From NCBI GenBank assembly GCA_002914805.1, contig JXTB01000050.1:909188-973187 (forward strand): a stretch of 64,000 nt of DNA, given 5' to 3'. This document shows, piece by piece, positions 12,333 to 22,856 of the stretch. The stretch comes from Parasponia andersonii. Lineage: Eukaryota > Streptophyta > Magnoliopsida > Rosales > Cannabaceae. The notes under the pieces are model-generated. The model saw only the letters and a program-made list of their open reading frames with translations, did not search any database and was not told the DNA's origin. The translations under genes and the position numbers were made by a program. The stretch's first letter is position 1; each line of letters begins with the position of its first letter.

Positions 12333-13769
12333 TGCTATGCAAGTGCATGTACCGAACAAGTAATATAGTAATGAATTGGGTATCGTCTTCACAGAGATTA
12401 ATCACCAAAATTAGTTGGAAAAACTAATTGTCAAATAAGTTTAATTAAGAATTTAGAGGAACTAACAAATGAAAATAAAAATATAAATGCTAAATATAAA
12501 ACAATACGATCTAAACAAGAGATTGTAAATCAATAGAGATATTAAGGCGGAATTATTGAATCCTCCTCGGTTGCAAATCTTGGTACAATTACTGTAGCAA
12601 CACTTATGATAAAATTTACTTCAGTAATCGAAAATTCTATCTATACATAATAATTTTCTGAATTTATTATATTTTAAGTTCTTCAAACCATATTTAACAT
12701 ATTTCTATGCTGATCCAGTTCTCAATACACCATTCATAGCATCGATTTTCAATGGGTTATATATGGTAACAATATATTCCTATATCGTTACTAATTTAAG
12801 AATCTACTAAAGGGACACTTGAAACATGCATCATTCAGGTTAGATCCAATTAAAATTAACCTTTTCAGAATTAATCCTAGTTTATTTATCCTAAGTATTG
12901 GTGGCCAAACAATAATTGGACTTAATAATGAAGCTCACTTGAATGAATAAGAGGAAATTACCATAAACACTTAAAAATAATATTTAATCCTTCATTACAA
13001 ACTTAGATTCATCAATATTCCGGTTAAATAAACTTAGCTCATAATCTGAAATTTAAACAACAGTAGCTTAAAATACTCCATCGATTTCAGAATATTCAAG
13101 AAAGGAAATAAAGAATTCAATAGAAGAAGATTAAAAAAAGTAAAGAAAGTGCTAACTGGATGATAGTAATTTTTCGCCCACTACTGTTGCTAGTACTCTT
13201 CTTTCTTCGTCCTTTCTTCCTTGTACTATTCCCTCTCTCCTCAATTCCTTTTTTGTGTAATTTTCTCTCTTGAGCTACCGCCACTACTTCTTCCTTCCTA
13301 CAGTACATTTTCCTTTTATATTAGAGTAGCTAAGGTACCCTAACACACGTGTCAGCCAAATATAAAGTAAGGACCACTTTTTGCTTCATTTTTCCTTAGC
13401 TGGTATTTAATAATAGCTGTCAGCACTAACTATGCGTAACAGATGTCAGCTAGAAAAAGAATTCTGTTGTTTAGTATTGCTCCGGCGCGTTGTTGCAGCA
13501 AAGTTACTTCAAGCCTTGACTTAAGTTCAGCGTTCCTTCAAAGATGCTGTCATTTAAATTCATCAAGACTCAAGTCCTAATTTCAGCATTTCTACTAGAA
13601 ATTAATAAAAATAAAATATCTATTGACTATATTAGATTTTAAACATCAGAAACACCACAGACTAAAACAAAATAAAGAAAAACACCGAAACTAGACAATT
13701 TGATCCTTTAAAACAACTATCCTAAGACTCAAAAACATACTAAATAACTTTATTTTTATAGAGTTATCA
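12333..13769 (-). repeat. Gypsy LTR, copy B (about 1.44 kb)
   Basis: On the minus strand it starts TGATAACTC and ends in GCA just before the gag leader. It is strongly similar throughout to copy A at 736-2259, including a tract around 13160-13310 that looks like a weak ORF in both. Confidence 0.8.
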
Positions 13770-13964
13770 GTCACTTCAGGCTCTTTGATGGTAATGAAAG
13801 ATATAAGAAGAAATAACTTGTATTATTATAATGGTAGTACAGTTGGACTTTTGTAAATATTGTATTCTGGAAAAATAGACAAGAGTAAAGTTCAACACAA
13901 TAATTCATAATACTAAGGGACTGAGGGTATTCTAGATTATATTTATTCTGATATGTAAGGACCT
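13770..13964 (+). repeat. Right copy of the 195-bp Copia segment flanking the Gypsy insert
   Basis: It begins immediately after the TG...CA end of LTR copy B and continues into the Copia integrase region. It pairs with 10886-11080. Confidence 0.9.
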
Positions 13965-16465
13965 ACCAAGACATCTTCTTTGAGAGGTACGCATTATTTT
14001 GTTACTTTTGTCGACGACTTTTCCAGAAAAATTTGGGTGTATGTAATGAAGACTAAAGATGATGTACTTGAAGTTTTCCTTAAAGAGAAAAGATAATTGA
14101 GACTCAAACGGATAGAAAAATCAAACGACTTCAATCAGACAACGATTGAGAATATAGGAATGATCAATTTAGGATTTTGCTAGTCTGAAGGTATTATGCA
14201 TCACACTATAGTCCGAAAAATATCACAGTAGAATGGGGTGGCAGAACTTATGAATCAGACTTTACTAAAGAAGGTTCAGTATATGTTGTCCAATGTTAGG
14301 TTGGGCAAAGCTTTTTGGGTTGAGGCAATTACGTATGTACGTCATCTTGTTAATCGTTTATCATCAACTGTAATTGAAGGCAAAACCCCTCTTACAGTAT
14401 GGTCTGGAAAACCTATTAGTAATTATGATTCTTTACATGTATTTAGTTCCACTGCCTATTATCATGTGAAAGAATCCATATTGGATCCGAAAGCCAAGAA
14501 AATATTATTTATGGGTATCAACTCAGGTATAAAGAGATATCGACTATGGTGTCTAAGCTCGAGGAAGATTTTATTTAACAGGGATGTTACTTTTGATGAG
14601 TCTGCCATGTTGAAGAAGGTAACAGAAGACCAAGAGAAAACTATTAGTATTCTGCAGTGGGTGGAGCCTAGTAGACAACAGGAATAACAGTTGTCCCAGC
14701 TAATATTGTTAAAAATAGTGGTGACATTCCAGTGGCAGAGGAGGATAATAAAGATGATGAAGATGTTCTAACCCAAGAACCTCAACAATCGCAATAATCA
14801 ATTGCACATAATAAGCCAAGACGTCAAAATTCGTAAATTTGCTCGATTTGTTGATATGGTGGCCTATGCAGTTCCCATTGTAGATGATGATATTCCTTCC
14901 ACGTATAAAGATGTAGTCAAAAGTTCAAAAACTGAACAATGAAAGAAAGCAATGGAGGAAGAAATGCAGTCTCTTCGAAAGAATGAAACTTGAGAGCTAG
15001 CTCAACTACCGAAGCACAAGAAGGCAATTGGGTGGAAATGGGTATACACAAAGAAAGAAAGATTTCCTGATAAGAATGACGTTTGCTTCAAGGTAATATT
15101 GGTAGTGAAAGGCTATGTTCAGTTGAAAGGAATTGATTATAATGAAGTATTTTCTCTAGTTGCTAAACATTCCTCCATTAGAATTTTGTTAGCCTTGGTA
15201 ACATAGTTGGATTTTAAACTAGTTCAATTGGATGTGAAAACTGTATTTTTACACAGTGATTTAGAAGAGGAAATGTATATGTCTCAGTCAGAAGGATTCA
15301 AGGTTAATGGAAAAGAAAATTGGGTTTATAAACTAAAAAGATCACTTTATGGGCTAAAACAATCGCCAAGGCAGTATTACAAGCGATTTGATCGGTTTAT
15401 GATAGGTCAGAACTGCACAAGAAGCAAGTTTGATAGTTTTGTGTATTATCGTAGGCTCCGAGGTGGATCTTTCATTTATCTACTCTTATATGTTGATAAT
15501 ATATTGATAGTTTCAAAAAATCAAGAAGAAATTAAGACATTGAAAGCTCAGTTGAATCAAGAATTTGAGATGAAATATCTCAGTAAAGTGAAGAAAATTC
15601 TCGGTATAGAGATTAGCAGAGATAGATGGAGAAGCAAAGTTAGTTTGACTCAGAGATAATATCTGAAGAAAGTATTATAATGTTTTGATATGATTGAATA
15701 ATCAAAACTTGTTAGTATGTCACTTGCTCCTCATTTCAAACTTAGCATGTCTTTGTCTGCAAGTACAGATACAGAGCGAGAGTATATGTCATAAGTTCCG
15801 TATTTAAATATGGTTGGTTGCTTGATATATACGATGGCGTGTATGAGACTCGAAATTTCACATATAGTTAGAGTTGTGAGCATATATATGCATGAACCAG
15901 GGAAAGATCATTGGCAAGCTGTGAAATAGATTCTAAAATACTTATTAAATACTGTAGATATTGGTTTAGTTTTTGAGCTAGATGATAGACTTGGTCAGTG
16001 TGTGGTTGGTTATGTTGATTCCGTTTACATTGGTGATTTGGATAAATGTCGTTCAACTATTAGATGTGTATTCATATTTACAAGAGCACTAATAATTGGA
16101 AGTCTACTTTGCAGTCTGCATTTGCTTTGTCTACTATAGTGGCAGAGTACAGGGCAGTTACAGAGACTGTAAAGGAAACTATTTAGCTACAAGGATTATT
16201 GGAAGAGCTGAGAATTATTCAGGAGCATATCTGTATTTATTCTGATAGTCAGAGTGTCATTCGCTTAGTAAAGAATCCAGTATACCATATACGTATGAAG
16301 CATATTGATGTCCGACATCACTTTGTACCGGAGATTATTAATAAAGAAAAGATACTGCTTCAGAAGATTGAGATTGCTGAGAATCCTATAGATATGATAG
16401 CTAAGGTGGTGACATCGATCAAGTTCAATCATTATTTGGACTTAATCAACATCCTAAAAATTTGA
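13965..16465 (+). pseudogene. Copia pol: integrase, reverse transcriptase, RNase H, broken
   Basis: Integrase starts with a FVDDFSRKIWVYVMKTKDD-type segment (about 14005-14060) and continues to 14690 (NGVAELMNQTLL, then TPLTVWSGKPISNYDSLHVF). RT follows from about 14840, with KLVQLDVKTVFLHSDL and LKRSLYGLKQSPRQYYKRF at 15207-15400. The catalytic box at 15489-15500 reads YVDN, not YVDD, and loses an essential Asp. RNase H ends the polyprotein (IYSDSQSVIRL, then MKHIDVRHHFV, about 16230-16330). Many nonsense codons split the domains. Confidence 0.88.
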
Positions 16466-16565
16466 TGTCGCCTTTTAGCGTATAAAGTGGCGTTGTTGTA
16501 ATAGATAGATGATACAAGAAATAGGGAAATTTAGGTAGGACCTGCTAATTCGCCAAGATAGAGAT

Positions 16566-16962
16566 TGTTAGAATTTGGCTTGTAAATTTTTGTAGTTATT
16601 TTGTGTTTTGTCCCACATTGCTCGTGTATGAATATTTAAGGTCTATAGTTAGCTATAAATAAAGCCTTCTGTAATTGGTTTTAATCATCCCAAAATTAGT
16701 TCCATACTTTATTCCTAAGGACCTCTGTAGTTTTTTTTTTTAACCCATTTTTCCATTTATTTTCGGGTTTTTGCATTATAGCTTAGATTTTGTATTTCCT
16801 CAACGCCCCGATGACGTAGGTAATTTGTCATGCTTTCGTTAACTTCAGTAACTAGTTGATAGTTTATATTTAATATTATCTTAGTATTTGATAGTTTATA
16901 TTTAATATTATCTTAGTATTAAATATAAGAATTTGGAGTAGTTATACTTCCGTTGTACAACA
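16566..16962 (+). repeat. Copia 3' LTR (397 bp)
   Basis: It begins TGTTAGAATTTGG and ends TGTACAACA. Compared with the 5' LTR it lacks an AT-rich segment and carries an internal ~31-bp tandem duplication (GATAGTTTATATTTAATATT repeated near 16858-16920). Confidence 0.9.
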
Positions 16963-16967
16963 AAGTC
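16963..16967. repeat. Right target site duplication of the Copia element (AAGTC)
   Basis: It is adjacent to the terminal CA of the 3' LTR and identical to 9236-9240. Confidence 0.85.
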
Positions 16968-17154
16968 CACCAAAACACAAAGGCTCAAGGCTAGGAAGCA
17001 TAGTCTGTACAAACTCCCGCTGAAACCTCAACAGGAGAAATAACACCAAGTTTATTACAAGAAAAGTCCCAGCTAGCCATAAAATTCACATTACGGGAAA
17101 TACAAGTAAGTACTAATTCAGAAAAGCAGCATTTGAGAGCACGAATATTCTCAA

Positions 17155-17460
17155 AAATTAGATCAACATCCCTGGGTATCTCTTTCTATAAATTCTAATA
17201 CCATTCAAGTCTAAATAATGAGACTCAATAACTACGAACTTCCAGCTATGCATCACCACCATGTTAATCCTAAGCAAAATGGTCGAGGCTTCCTCGAAGG
17301 TGGGATCCGTACACTGCACCACTTCCACCTGCAAGGCTAAAATGTTTCCAAATTCATCCCGAGCTACGACTGCTACCACTAAGTAGATTTCTCTCACCAC
17401 TACATCAACATTAACTTTGATCCAAGGTGCAGAGCCGGAGTCCATTGACTTAGCATTCAC
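17155..17460 (-). pseudogene. LINE-type RNase H (RVT_3-like) domain remnant
   Basis: The minus-strand reading contains WIKVNVD, VVARDEFGNILAL, an EEAS box and KFVVIES in the order of the RNase H fold domain at the end of plant LINE polyproteins. It is also seen in stand-alone 'ribonuclease H-like' genes. The first catalytic Asp (VNVD) is present. The second acidic box reads EEAS rather than the usual EAEA. The Asp normally after IES is His. About 100 residues are left, with no RT domain visible on either side before the Copia element or the N gap. Confidence 0.65.
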
Positions 17461-17544
17461 TCATTTGAGAAGTTAATGTCAAATGAGTTTACTCATTCGA
17501 CATTTCTCTCACCTGTAACGCTCAATCAACTTCTCAAACTCACG

Positions 17545-17567
17545 NNNNNNNNNNNNNNNNNNNNNNN
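17545..17567. other. Short assembly gap (23 N) with repeated flanks
   Basis: TCTCAAACTCACG ends immediately before the Ns and begins again immediately after them, so the gap may have zero or negative true length. Confidence 0.95.
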
Positions 17568-19729
17568 TCTCAAACTCACGGATGCAATTTGAGAAGTTAT
17601 ACTTATGATTTGTGAGCTTATTTATTTCTGCTTACAATGCGAGAACTCACACTAGCCGGATGACGATTTGCATTTTCTTTAGTTAGGTGGCGATTTATAG
17701 GCTTTTTTTCTTTGGCTTACAAATTGCGAGCTCATTTTTCTTTGTTCACGAATAAAAGCAACTAGCAATGGGAATATTCAAAATGGTGATAGAATAAAAA
17801 GAAAATGGACGAATATAAAACCAAGACCTTCTAATTATAATAGCATAATTAACCGAGTAGAATTTGTGAAAACAAATAATGAAGTGTTGAAATGAAAATT
17901 GCTTCTTAGCCAAACCATTGGTTAATTTTACTATTTTTTTTTTTTTTTTAAGGGGATGGGAATGTTTGAATGAACGTTAAATCCCAATATTGAAAATACA
18001 AAGATACTAATCATGGTAAGTCTGCAATTGCAAACTAAGGGTTGTTTAATAGTTTTTGGTATAGACTTTTTTCCAGCCTGTGTTTGGTTTATAATTGATT
18101 AAGTGAATCCATGACTAATTTTTTACCATCAAATCCTTTAATGTGATTGGTTTATAAGGGTTGTTTAATGATTTTTATAAGTGATTAAGTAAATCCATGA
18201 CTAATTTTTCACCTTACAAAGCCTTTAATGTGATTGGTTTATAAGGGTTGTTTAATAATTTTTGCTAGACTTTTGTCCCACATTTAATATGACTAATTTT
18301 TCACCTTACAATTAAAGTGATAAGGTAATGGAATATTCAATAAGTTTTAATATAAGAATCTTTGGTGGATAAAAAGACAAAACAAAGTTTATTTCATAGA
18401 AACTAGTAAAATACATCATACATGTTTGGGCATCAAGAAAAGACAGAGTAATATTTGCTTACTAGAAGAGAAAGAGAACTTTCATTCCACCCCAATAATA
18501 TAGAAAAGGATGGAGTAATGATGTTGTTTTTAGTCATTGCTTTGTTACGGGGGGTCAAACAAGAATCAACAATTTGATCTAGAGGCGCTTTAATTAATAG
18601 TAATCATTAAACATTTAAATATCTTTTGGTATTGGGGTCAAGATAAGCTGTTACTTAGCTCTCAAATTTATGTAGCTGTATTGAATGTTGTTTTGGCTTT
18701 TTCTTTTTGGGATTTCAAATATTTTCTTATTTCGTTATCTTCAATTAATGGAAGACAGAAGCAAAGACGAAGCTGAGGTAATTGTTAAGCTTTAGTTGGT
18801 AAAGTAACTATAATATATAGTATTTTCTTATTTTTCATGTTTTATCTTTGCTGTAATCAAATTAATTTAGTTTATATACTATTTGGTAAAGTACAATTAC
18901 AAAGATATAATTAATCAATTCAGTCAACCTCAACTACTACTTGATTATTTACCTAGAATAATTAGTACTTGGTTGTTAATTTAAGCGCGATTTAAAACAT
19001 TATATATATATTAAATATAAAAAAAATGAAGGTGATCATTGCATGGCTCATGCGGGTACTCTTTCATCTTTCATCTCTTACCCACCCCTCTTTTGATTTA
19101 TTATTATTCTTAGATCGTTACAAACGTAGTTCTCCAAATATGTCAAATTTGAAAAAAAATTTCAATGCGTAATAGAGGACCACAAAAAATTTAAATAACA
19201 AAGAGAAAGATATATTAAGAGAGAAAGCTATTAATGTTTTGGGAATTAAGATGATCTCTGTTTTTGGACTCTTAATTGGAAATGTATTATTTTTTTTAAA
19301 TTTTTTTGTATATCCAATGTACATTATTTAATTAGAATTAGTATAATATATATTTTTATTTTTTATCGATAAAAAATTTAATTTTGATCGCTAGAATTTA
19401 ATACGACGGTTATATATATATATATTATCACTTAATTCGTATTAGAATTTGTTCAAATATTAAATATAATTGTTAGATCAAAATGTTACCTTAAAATTAA
19501 TTTTTCTTGGAGGATAAAAAAATATATATATTGCACTCGTTCCCATATTTAATATATTTATATTTTCGGGTACATCAGCAATCACTTCACGTATTAGGAT
19601 TGGTGGTCTAATGCGGTGGGAGTGACTCGCAGTTAGGCCTTATGGTGAGGAGTTAATAAGCATCCTAACCACCCACTTGTTAGCACGTTAGTCGTTAAGT
19701 ATACGATCGTGACTAGAAGAACGTATATC

Positions 19730-19764
<35 letters not shown>

Positions 19765-20755
19765 TTACATATCTAAATTATCATTTTTATTTGCCCTATT
19801 TTTATTAAATTTTCAGTTAATCATTGTTTCCATTTGTTGGTAATAAACACCCCTGTATGTTATTTCACAGTCTAATTTGAGGTCTGGTCTAACCGGATGA
19901 GACTATAGATTTGTTTCAATTTTAAAATTAGAACTAAATATTGAAATATTGAGAATGTGCAAAATGGATGTTATAAATTGAATAATATGTTAAACTATTT
20001 GGTATAATTAGTTAATTATCCTGATTTTTTTCCCTAAAGTGTTTTTTGTTTTTTCTTACGTTTTTTTTTTTTCCCTTTCTTAAGTACGACGTTGAACTCT
20101 TAAAACTACCTGACCCTTGAAAATAAGCCACTCTTTTGACATTTAGGATATTAAGCATTATTTATGATTAGTACTGTTTTTTTCTCCATATATGCAAAAT
20201 GAAAAATCAATTAATTCATTAATTTTTTTAGTCAAACTATTCATTAATTGGTAATAAAAATTTGCTTATTAACAAATGGGAAACATTGAATTCCTTATCG
20301 TGCAAGTTAAACCAAAATTAAATGGGTTACTTAAGTTTTATCTAATTACCTTTCCAAATTTTGGATAAGTGTAATAAATGCATCTCATTCACTATGGAAA
20401 ATTTAGTCTATAAGTAGTTAAAAATTTAATTTCAATTTTTACAGTACATTCACATTGGAAATAATAAAAAAAGACATTCCTTATTGAAAAATTTTCCAAA
20501 AGCCAAAATAGATAGAAAGATGTGGAAAGTAATAACGACTTTAAGAAAATGTTATTAAAGTAGGTGGCGCGAAATCAACGACTTCTTGCATAGTCCTTAT
20601 TCAACTGAAACCGTTTCCCGCAATTTTCTTTTTCTTTTTTTTTTTCTTTTTTAAATCATAAATTGATTTAATTAACAGATGACTATTTAATATAATTATT
20701 AATTTTTATTATTTACTCTCAATAAAAATATTTATTATTTCTTCAACTTCATCGT
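17568..20755. other. AT-rich spacer upstream of AUG8, no gene seen
   Basis: Stops are dense in all frames and simple repeats are common, for example (AT)n at about 19731-19760. A tandem pair at 18097-18268 is listed separately. The core promoter of the AUG8 gene is expected near the right end, but no single TATA box stands out in this AT-rich sequence. Confidence 0.5.
18097..18268 (+). repeat. Two tandem copies of an 86-bp unit
   Basis: GATTAAGT begins at 18097 and 18183. Both copies continue through AATCCATGACTAATTTTT and CCTTTAATGTGATTGG. A partial third unit precedes them. It may be part of an unidentified MITE. Confidence 0.7.
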
Positions 20756-21083
20756 GTCTTCTCCTCTTTCTCTCTCTCTCTCTCTCTCTCAACGAAGAAT
20801 TCCCGCCGGAAAGTCGGACTCTCCGATCACCATCGGCCGCCTGTTTCCGTCTCCGGCGATCCTGCCGTCTCGTTTCGATTCAAATTTGGGGATGGGTCGA
20901 GATTTGTGATCTTATAATCCCAAATCCTCGGGCGAATTACGGAGTGAAATTTTAGGTTATCGCTGCAAATTTGAGTTTGGGGGGTTAGGTTATCTGGATT
21001 ACTTGGGAGTGTTTGGATTCCGAGAAAATAAGAGAATTTAAGAAGAGAAAAGTTTTGCCGTTAATCGTTTGATTAACCAAAAG
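20756..21083 (+). other. Probable 5' UTR exon of the AUG8 gene
   Basis: A (TC)n tract at about 20770-20790 is followed by an unusually GC-rich stretch with no long frame. It ends at a strong donor (AAAAG|GTGAGTTT, intron from 21084). This is typical of a plant non-coding first exon. It contains a 5-codon upstream ORF at 20892-20909. The left edge is approximate. The 3' splice partner could be 22702 (TTTATGGCAG) or 22850 (TTTGGATAG), both ahead of the AUG at 22857. Confidence 0.6.
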
Positions 21084-22856
21084 GTGAGTTTTTTTCCTTT
21101 TATTGAAGCTTTAAATTTCATAATAAGCGTATCTCAATTTCTAATTATTATTATTATTGTTTTTTTATTGTTCTAGTGGTGTGAAGTAAATAAAAATCGT
21201 TTATTACTGTTTTTACATGTTTTTACGGCTTTGTAATTTTTTATGGGAAATATTTATATACTCTCTAAAATTTGATAAAGAGAAATGGGTATTATTTATT
21301 TTGTTTGATTTTTTGGTTTTTTCTTTGGGAAATTTTTTGGGTTCAATGAAAAATCTCTCTTTTGTTTTGGAAATTTAGCTATGGAGCGATTACATGAACA
21401 GTGAAACACTGATCTTTGTCTTCCATATTAGAGACATGAACCTGTTAAATGTGTTTTATTTATCATGGAAAATCCATTTCAACTTAAAATTATAATAAAG
21501 TTTCCTGGTTGTTTTTTATTTTCGTTCCTAAGTCTTGAAAAAATGAATACTAGAGTCAAAATGAAAATAATACATTATACAAATTTCCCATGTAACTCTG
21601 TCTGTGAAATATATTGTTTTGTATGTATTCTATTTTTTACTATTCTATTCATTTTTGTGTGTGTGTGGTGAAGTTTGTATAATTTAGACCCCAAAATTCA
21701 TGGGGATGGACAATGATCTCCCTTCCACGTGGACCTCCTCCTTTCTTGCCATTTCCCCGAGGACATTAGCACCTGCAACTTCAATCTTCTAATAATTAGT
21801 GGAATATAATATGTATATATATATATATATATGCATACAAACAAAATACACGGATTAAGGGTATTAAAAATTTCTTTCTTAGGTTTCAGTAGTGGTTGAG
21901 TTTGCAAAAAAAAAAAAAAAAAAAAACATTAAAAAATTCCATGAATCATGATAACAATTGATAGCAAGTGATCCCAAGATGGCTTTGTCTTTCATTAGAG
22001 CCTGTTTGTGATAGTTTTGATAAACTTCCATTGAATTCACTTTCATGAAAGTGAAGAGGAAAGGGAATAGGGCTAAGTGGGGTTGTGTTTAGAGTAAACC
22101 AATTTCCAGCCTAGCTGACCATGGCACTCCCGTGAGAGGGACAAAAGAAAAGAAAAGAAAAGAAAAAATAAATGAAAAGAATCCCTCTATCCTACCCACC
22201 TTTTTTTCAACTTATCCTACACTCACTCTGTCTCTCTCTCTCTCTCTCTGTCTTTCCATCCTTCCTTCCCCTTAGTCCACTCTCCCAGTATCACCACCAA
22301 TTGCTGAGGGGACCCCTACCCTGTAATGGCAGTTTATGGGTAACAAAAGCCAAACCTTTAATGATAACTGTTTGTGCACGTTGTGGCATTTCCCGCAATT
22401 CTCTGTGACCCCTGTAACCCTGTTTTTACCATATGTCGTTTAACCTTTCTCTAACCACCTTCTCCTCCTTCCCATTGCCTGATCTACTCGGATTCGGGCT
22501 TATCTTGAGGAAAGAACAATACCCATTTGCGTTTATGAGTTGTAACTCTGATATTGATGCTCTATCAGATCTGTGGCTCTGTAAAGATGTATGTTTTTTC
22601 ATTTTTCATTTCATTTTGCCTTTTTCTTTTTCAGGCGGTTTATTCTTTGCTTTTCTTTTTCCCCTGACCTCATTTGCATCTTACTTTTCTTGTTTATGGC
22701 AGATTTATAACAGAGAAAAGGATCTTCTTTTTTGAGGTGCTTGTGTTATGCCACTGAATGCGGAATACAAGAAAAGCTTAGGCTTTCAGATAATGGTGGT
22801 GGTTCAGTTTTTGTGATTGGTTTCTTATCAATGTTTTCTTGTTTGGATAGTGTTTG

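Larger units (their letters stand above)
11081..13769 (-). mobile_element. Truncated Gypsy element (LTR plus partial gag) inserted in the Copia element
   Basis: On the minus strand this reads as an LTR (13769 to 12333), a leader, then gag from about 12312 down to 11081, where it is cut off. No pol and no second LTR are present. The Copia sequence on the right resumes exactly at the LTR terminus, but on the left Copia has an extra 195 bp that repeats the right flank. The single N at 12313 lies where the primer binding site should be, so that join is unreliable. Confidence 0.75.
9241..16962 (+). mobile_element. Full-length but inactive Ty1/Copia retrotransposon (Tork/Tnt1-like)
   Basis: Two similar LTRs (9241-9670 and 16566-16962) start TGTTAGAATTTGG and end in ACA. 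They are flanked by the identical 5-mer AAGTC at 9236-9240 and 16963-16967, a proper target site duplication. A primer-site-like GGGATCAGAAGG follows the 5' LTR. The order inside is gag, protease, integrase, RT, RNase H, as in Copia and unlike Gypsy. Multiple stops, an altered RT active site and a 2.7-kb Gypsy insert at 11081-13769 show it is dead. The lineage call rests on gag resemblance and is tentative. Confidence 0.92.

Noticed and set aside
22172-22735. Two plus-strand frames of 78 and 100 residues upstream of AUG8
   Set aside because: They lie in the likely 5' UTR intron, are made of TC-rich and T-rich sequence, and resemble no family.
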